Origin: Stutzerimonas stutzeri
GTDB lineage: Bacteria; Pseudomonadota; Gammaproteobacteria; Pseudomonadales; Pseudomonadaceae
Assembly (NCBI GenBank): GCA_002387205.1
Contig: DGLA01000025.1
Location: 32,327 to 96,326, forward strand
Direction of reading: 5' to 3'
Length of the DNA stretch: 64,000 nucleotides
Shown: piece by piece, positions 57,963-64,000 of the stretch
How the letters are laid out: every line of letters starts with the position of its first letter
How positions within the stretch are numbered: the first letter of the stretch is position 1
Position numbers and translations under genes: made by a program
The notes under the pieces: model-generated
Told to the model about the DNA's origin: nothing
What the model saw: only the letters and a program-made list of their open reading frames with translations
Databases searched by the model: none

Positions 57963-60698
57963 ATGTTTGCGCCTTTAATGAAGAAGCTCTTTGGTAGCAA
58001 GAATGACCGTGAGGTCAAGCGCATGCTCAAGGCGGTTCAGGCCGTCAATGCGCTCGAAGAGCAGATGCTGTCTCTCTCCGACGAGCAACTGCGGAGCAAG
58101 ACTGAAGAGTTCAAGGCCCGCCTCGGCCAAGGCGAGACCCTCGACCAGATACTCCCAGAAGCCTTTGCCGTGTGCCGCGAGGCGGGCAAGCGTGTCATGG
58201 GTATGCGTCACTTCGACGTACAGCTTATCGGCGGCATGACCCTGCACGAAGGCAAGATCGCCGAGATGCGCACCGGTGAAGGCAAGACCCTCGTTGCAAC
58301 CCTGGCGGTCTACCTTAACGCTCTGGCGGGCAAAGGTGTCCATGTCGTAACGGTCAACGACTACCTGGCGCGCCGCGACGCCAACTGGATGCGTCCGCTC
58401 TATGAATTTCTGGGCCTGACGGTCGGAATCGTCACGCCGTTCCAGCCGCCGCAGGAGAAGCGTGCCGCCTACGCGGCAGACATCACCTACGGCACCAATA
58501 ACGAGTTTGGCTTCGACTATCTGCGCGACAATATGGCGTTCAGCCTTGAGGAGAAAAACCAGCGGGAGCTCAACTTTGCGGTTATCGACGAAGTCGACTC
58601 GATCCTCATCGACGAGGCGCGCACGCCGCTGATTATCTCTGGCCAGGCCGAAGACAGCTCCAAGCTGTACCAGCAGATCAACCAGCTGATCCCGCTCCTC
58701 AAGCAGCACATCGAGGAAGAGGAAGGGGTCGTTACCCAGGAAGGGCACTTCTCCATCGACGAGAAAACTCGTCAGGTCGAGCTCAACGAAGCAGGCCATC
58801 AGTTTGTCGAGGAGATGCTGACCAAGGCCGGGCTGCTGGCCGAGGGCGAAAGTCTCTATTCCGCCCACAACCTGGGCTTGCTGACTCACGTCTATTCAAG
58901 CCTTCGTGCTCACAAGCTGTTCCATCGCAACGTCGAATACATTGTGCAGAACAATCAGGTGTTGCTTATTGATGAGCACACAGGGCGGACCATGCCGGGC
59001 CGTCGTCTCTCGGAGGGCTTGCATCAGGCCATCGAAGCGAAGGAGGGCCTGCCGATCCAGCCGGAAAGCCAGACGCTCGCATCCACCACTTTCCAGAACT
59101 ATTTCCGTCTGTACAAGAAGCTGTCGGGTATGACCGGTACCGCCGATACCGAAGCCTTCGAGTTCATGCAGATCTACAACCTGCCGGTGATGGTCATTCC
59201 GACCAACAAGCCGCTGGCACGCAAGGACTACAACGACCTGGTCTACCTGACCCAGGAAGAGAAATTCGCGGCAATCATCGCCGACATCAAGGACTGCCAG
59301 AACAATGGCCGCCCTGTGCTGGTCGGTACCGCCACCATCGAGACGTCCGAATACGTTTCGCGTCTGCTGGTCAGCGAGGGCATCGAGCACAAGGTCCTAA
59401 ACGCCAAGCACCATGACAAGGAAGCCGAGATCATTGCGCAGGCTGGGCGCCCGGGGGCTGTGACCATCGCTACCAACATGGCAGGCCGCGGTACCGACAT
59501 CCTGCTCGGCGGTAACTGGGAAGTGGAAGTCGCGGCGCTGGAGAACCCGACTGACGAGCAGGTTGCCCAGATCAAATCCGACTGGCAGAAGCGCCACCAG
59601 GCCGTGCTCGAGGCGGGTGGTCTGCATGTGATCGCCTCCGAGCGCCACGAGTCTCGCCGTATCGACAACCAGCTGCGTGGTCGGGCCGGCCGCCAGGGTG
59701 ATGCTGGCTCGAGCCGCTTCTACCTGTCGCTGGAAGACAGCCTGATGCGTATCTTCGCCTCGGACCGGGTGAAGAACTTCATGAAGGCACTTGGTATGGA
59801 GTCCGGCGAGGCCATCGAGCATCGCATGGTGACCAACGCCATCGAAAAGGCCCAGCGTAAGGTCGAAGGCCGCAACTTCGACATGCGCAAGCAGCTGCTC
59901 GAATACGACGACGTTGCCAACGAGCAGCGCAAGGTCATCTACCACATGCGTAACAGCCTGCTGGCGGCCGAAGAAATCGGCGAGACCATTGGCGAGTTCC
60001 GTCGCGAAGCGCTCGACCACGCGATCAGCCAGCATATTCCGCCGCAGTCGCTGCCCGAACAGTGGGATGTCAGCGGTCTGGAGGCGGTACTCTACAGCGA
60101 TTTCGGCGTGCGTCTGCCCGTGCAGCAGTGGCTAGACGAAGACGAAAAGCTGTATGAGGAAACCCTGCGCGAGCGGATCCTTCAGGCACTGGTCGAGGCC
60201 TATCAGGAAAAAGAAGAGCTGGCCGGGGCTGAGGCGCTGCGCACCTTCGAGAAGCAGATCGTATTGCGCGTGCTCGATGATCTCTGGAAGGATCACCTGT
60301 CCACCATGGACCATTTGCGCCATGGTATCCATCTTCGCGGTTACGCACAGAAGAACCCGAAGCAGGAATACAAGCGTGAGTCGTTCACCCTGTTCCAGGA
60401 ACTGCTCGAGTCGATCAAGCGCGACAGCATCCGAGTTCTTTCCCATGTGCAGGTCCGTCGCGAGGACCCGGCCGAGGAAGAGCAGCGCTTGCGTCGCGAG
60501 GCCGAGGAGCTGGCGCAGCGCATGCAATTCCAGCATGCAGAGGTGTCGGCGCTGGCGGACGACGAGGAGAACCCGCAGGAGGGCGATGTGGCGGCAACGG
60601 CTGCGCCTGCACGTACAGAGCAGAAGATCGGGCGCAACGAACCTTGCCCCTGTGGATCTGGAAAGAAGTACAAACATTGCCATGGGCAGGTTCAATAA
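57963..60698 (+). CDS. secA: Preprotein translocase ATPase SecA
   Basis: 911-residue motor of the Sec pathway that pushes unfolded preproteins through SecYEG. NBD1 has Walker A MRTGEGKTLVAT (~102-113) and DEVDSILIDEA; the preprotein-binding domain and NBD2 contain NMAGRGTDILLGG. The C-terminal zinc-binding tail ends CPCGSGKKYKHCHG. ATG 57963 (MFAPLMKKLFGSKND) matches the conserved start. A longer frame open from 57837 is not conserved. The preceding 297 bases form a divergent promoter region with dciA. Confidence 0.97.
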   Translation: MFAPLMKKLFGSKNDREVKRMLKAVQAVNALEEQMLSLSDEQLRSKTEEFKARLGQGETLDQILPEAFAVCREAGKRVMGMRHFDVQLIGGMTLHEGKIAEMRTGEGKTLVATLAVYLNALAGKGVHVVTVNDYLARRDANWMRPLYEFLGLTVGIVTPFQPPQEKRAAYAADITYGTNNEFGFDYLRDNMAFSLEEKNQRELNFAVIDEVDSILIDEARTPLIISGQAEDSSKLYQQINQLIPLLKQHIEEEEGVVTQEGHFSIDEKTRQVELNEAGHQFVEEMLTKAGLLAEGESLYSAHNLGLLTHVYSSLRAHKLFHRNVEYIVQNNQVLLIDEHTGRTMPGRRLSEGLHQAIEAKEGLPIQPESQTLASTTFQNYFRLYKKLSGMTGTADTEAFEFMQIYNLPVMVIPTNKPLARKDYNDLVYLTQEEKFAAIIADIKDCQNNGRPVLVGTATIETSEYVSRLLVSEGIEHKVLNAKHHDKEAEIIAQAGRPGAVTIATNMAGRGTDILLGGNWEVEVAALENPTDEQVAQIKSDWQKRHQAVLEAGGLHVIASERHESRRIDNQLRGRAGRQGDAGSSRFYLSLEDSLMRIFASDRVKNFMKALGMESGEAIEHRMVTNAIEKAQRKVEGRNFDMRKQLLEYDDVANEQRKVIYHMRNSLLAAEEIGETIGEFRREALDHAISQHIPPQSLPEQWDVSGLEAVLYSDFGVRLPVQQWLDEDEKLYEETLRERILQALVEAYQEKEELAGAEALRTFEKQIVLRVLDDLWKDHLSTMDHLRHGIHLRGYAQKNPKQEYKRESFTLFQELLESIKRDSIRVLSHVQVRREDPAEEEQRLRREAEELAQRMQFQHAEVSALADDEENPQEGDVAATAAPARTEQKIGRNEPCPCGSGKKYKHCHGQVQ

Positions 60699-60720
60699 CC
60701 GAAGCCGCCCTTATTTGCCC

Positions 60721-60757
60721 ACGCCGCGACCGGCTCTAGCCGCTCGCGGCGTTTTTC
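60721..60757 (+). terminator. Rho-independent terminator of secA
   Basis: ACGCCGCGA (60721-60729), a 14-base loop that itself contains a CGGC/GCCG mini-stem, and TCGCGGCGT (60744-60752), then TTTTC. A nine-pair perfect stem 22 bases past the secA stop. Confidence 0.92.
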
Positions 60758-60770
60758 TCCCTGACTTTCC

Positions 60771-60787
60771 GGTGGCCAGAGGCCACC
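60771..60787 (+). other. Hairpin in argJ leader
   Basis: GGTGGCC-AGA-GGCCACC, seven perfect pairs with a three-base loop, ending just before TTAAGGAG (about 60796-60803), the argJ ribosome-binding site. Confidence 0.5.
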
Positions 60788-60809
60788 CATCCTATTAAGG
60801 AGCGCATCA

Positions 60810-62027
60810 ATGGCTGTTGGTCTCGGTCCCCTACCTACATTGCATCCGGTCCCCGGTTTCGAGCTTGGTATCGCTTCGGCTGGCATCAAGCGGCCGGGGC
60901 GCAAGGACGTGGTGGTCATGCGTTGCGCGGAAGGCTCAACCGTGGCAGGCGTGTTTACGCTCAATGCGTTCTGCGCTGCACCGGTCATCCTGGCCAAGCA
61001 GCGGGTACAGGGTACTGTGCGCTATCTGCTGACCAACACCGGAAACGCCAATGCCGGTACCGGTGAGCCGGGAATGCAGGCGGCGATCCGAAGCTGTGCG
61101 AGCCTGGCCCGGCTGGCGGGCGTCGACCAGGATTCCATCCTGCCGTTCTCGACGGGCGTCATCGGCGAGCCGTTGCCCGTGGAGAAGATCGAGACCGCGC
61201 TTCCCGCCGCGCTCTCTGATCTGAGCGAAGACCATTGGGCCGAAGCAGCAACCGGCATCATGACGACCGATACCCTGCCCAAGGGGGCAAGCCGTCAGTT
61301 CGAACACGACGGTGTCATGGTTACAGTGACAGGCATTTCCAAGGGCGCCGGGATGATCCGTCCCAACATGGCAACCATGCTTGGCTACATTGCTACCGAT
61401 GCCAAGGTGGCACAGCACGTGCTTCAGGACTTGCTACGTGATGCGGCAAACAAATCGTTCAATCGGATCACCATTGATGGCGATACCTCTACCAACGACT
61501 GCTGCATGCTGGTTGCAACCGGCAGGTCCGGTTTGCCGGAAATCACCGAGGCCAGCGGCGAATTGTTCGCCAAGCTCAAGCAGGCGGTGTTCAAGGTGAG
61601 CATGGAGGTGGCGCAATCCATCGTCCGGGACGGCGAGGGCGCGACCAAGTTCGTAACCGTTCAGGTCAATGGCGGAAAAAACCATCAGGAGTGCCTTGAT
61701 GTCGGTTATGCCGTGGCGCATTCGCCGCTGATCAAGACCGCACTCTTCGCTTCCGACCCGAACTGGGGGCGCATCCTTGCGGCCGCAGGGCGTGCAGGCG
61801 TTCCCGAGCTGGATGTCAGCAAGATCGACGTCTATCTCGGAGATGTCTGTATTGCGAGCCAGGGCGGCCGCTTTTCAGGCTACACGGAAGAACAGGGGGC
61901 GGCGGTCATGGCGAAGGAGGAAATCGAGATCCGCATCGAGCTTGGTCGCGGCAGTTGCAGCGAGACGATCTGGACCACGGACCTGTCCCATGAGTATGTT
62001 CGGATCAATGCTGAATACCGCACCTGA
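60810..62027 (+). CDS. argJ: Bifunctional glutamate N-acetyltransferase / amino-acid acetyltransferase
   Basis: 405-residue ArgJ enzyme of arginine synthesis. It transfers the acetyl group of N-acetylornithine to glutamate (cyclic route) and may use acetyl-CoA. The precursor self-cleaves at the conserved Ala-Thr bond in NMATMLGYIATDA, so the alpha chain ends near residue 190 and the beta chain begins at Thr. FNRITIDGDTSTNDCCML and DPNWGRILAAAGRAG are family signatures. ATG 60810 follows AAGGAGCGCATCA. Confidence 0.96.
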   Translation: MAVGLGPLPTLHPVPGFELGIASAGIKRPGRKDVVVMRCAEGSTVAGVFTLNAFCAAPVILAKQRVQGTVRYLLTNTGNANAGTGEPGMQAAIRSCASLARLAGVDQDSILPFSTGVIGEPLPVEKIETALPAALSDLSEDHWAEAATGIMTTDTLPKGASRQFEHDGVMVTVTGISKGAGMIRPNMATMLGYIATDAKVAQHVLQDLLRDAANKSFNRITIDGDTSTNDCCMLVATGRSGLPEITEASGELFAKLKQAVFKVSMEVAQSIVRDGEGATKFVTVQVNGGKNHQECLDVGYAVAHSPLIKTALFASDPNWGRILAAAGRAGVPELDVSKIDVYLGDVCIASQGGRFSGYTEEQGAAVMAKEEIEIRIELGRGSCSETIWTTDLSHEYVRINAEYRT

Positions 62028-62108
62028 CCCTGCCGCGACGCACATGAGGCTGAGGAAAACGCACCGGCTTCTGCTCGAGGCTTGCAGTTTTCTGCCTGGC
62101 CGCGCCGC

Positions 62109-63080
62109 ATGAAACGTCTTCATGTGGCGGCCGGCGTGGTTCGTGGAGCGAATGGGTGCGTTCTTATCGCAAGGCGCGCCCCGCACAAGCACCAGGGTGG
62201 CTTGTGGGAATTTCCCGGCGGCAAGGTCGAGGAGGACGAGACAGCAGAAGACGCGCTCGCCCGTGAATTGGAAGAGGAACTGGGCATCGTAGTGACGGCG
62301 GCGCGTCCGCTGATTCAGGTGCGCCACGACTATCCGGACAAACAGGTTTTGCTTGATGTCTGGGAAGTGCTCGCCTTCTCCGGTGAACCCCATGGTGCCG
62401 AAGGGCAGCCGCTGGCCTGGGTAACTCCTGATGAGTTGCCCGGTTATGTGTTTCCTGCCGCAAACCAGCCGATCGTAACTGCAGCGCGCTTGCCGGATCG
62501 TTATCTCATCACACCGGACAACCTGGACCCTGAACAGCTGCTGAGTGGGCTGGCCCTGGCCCTGGATCGTGGTGCTCGGCTGATCCAGTTGCGTTCGCCC
62601 TCCCTTCCAGCAGAGGGCTACCGGGCGCTTGCACGGCAGTTCATGCAGATATGTCGCGGGCGCGCGACTGTGATGCTCAAAGGCCCTCTGGAGTGGGCGG
62701 GCGAGTTTCCAGACGCTGGCTGGCATGTGACTGCCGAGCAGTTGAGACAGCATGCGGGCGGAGGGAGGCCGCTCGAATCGGGGCGTTGGCTTGCCGCGTC
62801 ATGTCATGATTCGGTCGAGATGGACCTGGCCATGGCAATGGGGGTTGATTTCATCACGCTCTCGCCGATACTGCATACCGCGACCCATCCCGATGCGCAG
62901 CCGTTGGGCTGGCGATACGCCGCTGAATTGTTGTCGGGCTTTGTCCGGCCCGCTTATCTGCTGGGTGGCCTTGGTCCGAACGATATCAATCATGCTTTTA
63001 GGGCTGGGGCACAGGGCGTGGCGGGTATCAGAGCATTCTGGCCTCGCTCATCGGCTTCACCAGGTTGTGCTGGATCTTGA
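62109..63080 (+). CDS. Nudix (MutT-type) hydrolase fused to a ThiE-like domain
   Basis: 323-residue two-domain protein. Residues ~1-130 form a MutT/Nudix domain (box GGKVEEDETAEDALARELEEELG from ~37). A linker is followed by a TIM-barrel ThiE/thiamine-phosphate-synthase-like region (~140-315: ALDRGARLIQLRSPSL, ISLSPIL-like FITLSPILHTATHP, YLLGGLGPNDINHA). Such fusions are known in gammaproteobacteria. The Nudix part probably cleans 8-oxo-dGTP-like nucleotides. ATG 62109 (MKRLHVAAGVVRG) is chosen over the non-conserved upstream frame starting at 62082. It follows argJ with an 81-base gap. Confidence 0.87.
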   Translation: MKRLHVAAGVVRGANGCVLIARRAPHKHQGGLWEFPGGKVEEDETAEDALARELEEELGIVVTAARPLIQVRHDYPDKQVLLDVWEVLAFSGEPHGAEGQPLAWVTPDELPGYVFPAANQPIVTAARLPDRYLITPDNLDPEQLLSGLALALDRGARLIQLRSPSLPAEGYRALARQFMQICRGRATVMLKGPLEWAGEFPDAGWHVTAEQLRQHAGGGRPLESGRWLAASCHDSVEMDLAMAMGVDFITLSPILHTATHPDAQPLGWRYAAELLSGFVRPAYLLGGLGPNDINHAFRAGAQGVAGIRAFWPRSSASPGCAGS

Positions 63081-63154
63081 GTCGAACCTCGCTTCGGCGC
63101 GAATTGCCGCCCGAAATTGGTGTCGTACTGAGCTGTGATTTCAGGCTGATGATA

Positions 63155-63171
63155 GATAGGCGAAAACTATC
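63155..63171 (+). promoter_or_regulatory. OxyR-like site upstream of ahpC
   Basis: GATAG-GCGAAAA-CTATC: ATAG-N7-CTAT is the canonical OxyR half-operator, here with extended GATAG/CTATC arms. It overlaps the -35 position relative to a TATTAT -10 at 63174-63179. A second, downstream half-site is weak (ATTC...CAAT). The activator-type position next to a peroxiredoxin gene fits OxyR control. Confidence 0.7.
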
Positions 63172-63260
63172 GCTATTATTCCCTCAATCAATTAACCGTA
63201 TGCGGGTACTTGCGGTATCGTAGGCCCCGTTAAGTTCTCAACCCCAAAAGGAGTTAGTAG

Positions 63261-63824
63261 ATGTCTCTGATCAACACTCAAGTTCAGCCGTTCAAGGTCA
63301 ACGCTTTCCATAACGGCAAGTTCATCGAAGTCACCGAAGAGTCCCTCAAGGGCAAGTGGTCCGTGCTGATCTTCATGCCGGCTGCCTTCACCTTCAACTG
63401 CCCGACCGAGATTGAAGACGCTGCCAACAGCTACGCCGAGTTCCAGAAGGCCGGTACTGAAGTGTATATCGTCACTACCGACACCCACTTCTCCCACAAG
63501 GTCTGGCACGAAACGTCCCCGGCGGTAGGCAAGGCCCAGTTCCCGCTGATCGGTGACCCGACTCATCAGCTGACCCGTGCTTTCGGTGTACACATCGAAG
63601 AAGAAGGCCTGGCCCTGCGTGGCACCTTCCTGATCAACCCGGAAGGCGTCATCAAGACCGTGGAAATCCACTCCAACGAAATCGCGCGTGACGTCAGCGA
63701 AACCCTGCGCAAGCTGAAAGCGGCTCAGTACACCGCCGCTCACCCGGGCGAAGTCTGCCCAGCCAAGTGGAAGGAAGGCGAAGCTACTCTGGCTCCTTCG
63801 CTGGATCTGGTCGGCAAGATCTAA
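63261..63824 (+). CDS. ahpC: Alkyl hydroperoxide reductase subunit C (peroxiredoxin)
   Basis: 187-residue 2-Cys peroxiredoxin that reduces H2O2 and organic hydroperoxides with electrons from AhpF. The peroxidatic Cys is in FTFNCPTEIED (~47; Asn replaces the more common Val before it), and the resolving Cys is in GEVCPAKW (~166). The length and ending LVGKI are typical of AhpC. RBS AAAAGGAGTTAGTAG. ahpF follows after a hairpin. Confidence 0.96.
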   Translation: MSLINTQVQPFKVNAFHNGKFIEVTEESLKGKWSVLIFMPAAFTFNCPTEIEDAANSYAEFQKAGTEVYIVTTDTHFSHKVWHETSPAVGKAQFPLIGDPTHQLTRAFGVHIEEEGLALRGTFLINPEGVIKTVEIHSNEIARDVSETLRKLKAAQYTAAHPGEVCPAKWKEGEATLAPSLDLVGKI

Positions 63825-63901
63825 GAACGGTCTGGAAGCGCTGCGCCACTGCGCAGGCCTTCCATCCCGCTTCATTGATCGGTTTTCCGGTCTGCGTTAC
63901 C

Positions 63902-63936
63902 AAACGCCTGGGCGTGAACCGTCCGGGCGTTTTATT
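63902..63936 (+). terminator. Hairpin / leaky terminator between ahpC and ahpF
   Basis: AAACGCCTGGG (63902-63912) pairs with TCCGGGCGTTT (63922-63932) over 11 positions, with two G-U, followed by TAT. It could lower ahpF read-through relative to ahpC. Confidence 0.6.
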
Positions 63937-63968
63937 ACCTGAATTTTGCAAGAAGGGGATCGCTGCTC

Positions 63969-64000
63969 ATGTTGGACTCCAATCTCAAAGCGCAACTGAA
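63969..64000 (+). CDS. ahpF: AhpF start, truncated by window edge
   Basis: The frame MLDSNLKAQLK begins at ATG 63969, preceded by AAGAAGGGG. It matches the start of the AhpF flavoprotein reductase (NADH:peroxiredoxin reductase) and lies 144 bases after ahpC, the conserved order. Only ten full codons are visible, so the identity rests on these residues and the context. Confidence 0.75.
   Translation, partial: MLDSNLKAQL

Overview
The window reads as chromosomal DNA of a Pseudomonas-type gammaproteobacterium. By eye it is GC-rich (roughly 60%), densely coded and has few accessory genes. Gene identities and order match blocks that I recall from Pseudomonas: rhlB/esterase/aap; purL to rplS; olsBA; ychF-pth-rplY-prs-tRNA-Gln-ispE-lolB-hemA-prfA-prmC-moeB-murI-pagL; uraA-upp-hpt; dciA-secA-argJ-mutT. 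The blocks are joined differently from P. aeruginosa PAO1 as I remember it. A P. stutzeri (Stutzerimonas)-like genome is my best guess, but the sequence alone does not fix the species.

Layout. 1-7.6 kb: the 5' part of the RNA helicase gene rhlB, a cNMP-fold/GGDEF protein, an esterase, and the aapJQMP amino-acid ABC transporter behind a clear sigma-54 promoter, with two hairpins between aapJ and aapQ. 7.6-22.1 kb: an inverted pair of 7-bp repeat arrays, then purL, a NIF3-like small protein, an L,D-transpeptidase coupled to a Nudix gene, a tightly overlapping Nudix/gamma-carbonic-anhydrase/DUF1289 operon, purT, a CNNM/CorC-type transporter, a CcsA-like membrane protein, ffh, and the rpsP-rimM-trmD-rplS operon. 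22.1-28.7 kb: HopJ-like and DUF1244 proteins, folM-folX (with no folE between them), a PilZ-like protein, a flavodoxin, a class II aldolase, acpH, and olsB-olsA for ornithine lipid. 28.7-33.3 kb: a phospholipase-D/cardiolipin-synthase-like gene divergent from olsB, a PfpI protein, a VF530 protein and an Aer-type chemoreceptor behind a FliA-like promoter. 33.3-46.3 kb: translation, PRPP and isoprenoid genes on the minus strand (ychF to the TPR lipoprotein, including two identical tRNA-Gln genes), then hemA-prfA-prmC-moeB-murI and pagL on the plus strand. 46-49 kb: a YkgJ-like protein and the pyrimidine/purine salvage genes uraA, upp and hpt.

49-56 kb is the most accessory-looking part: a DUF1302 outer-membrane-type protein, a DUF1329 exported protein and, after a strong terminator, an 873-residue MalT-like LuxR ATPase regulator. 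The function of this module is unresolved and it is my main candidate for something new. 56-64 kb: DUF3509, yebG with a perfect LexA box, a membrane protein, dciA, secA, argJ, a Nudix-ThiE fusion, ahpC with an OxyR-like site, and the first codons of ahpF.

Most of the window is housekeeping. The findings are therefore mainly regulatory sites, repeat structures, unusual gene linkages and the DUF1302/DUF1329/LuxR module. No CRISPR array, prophage, insertion sequence or defence system was seen.
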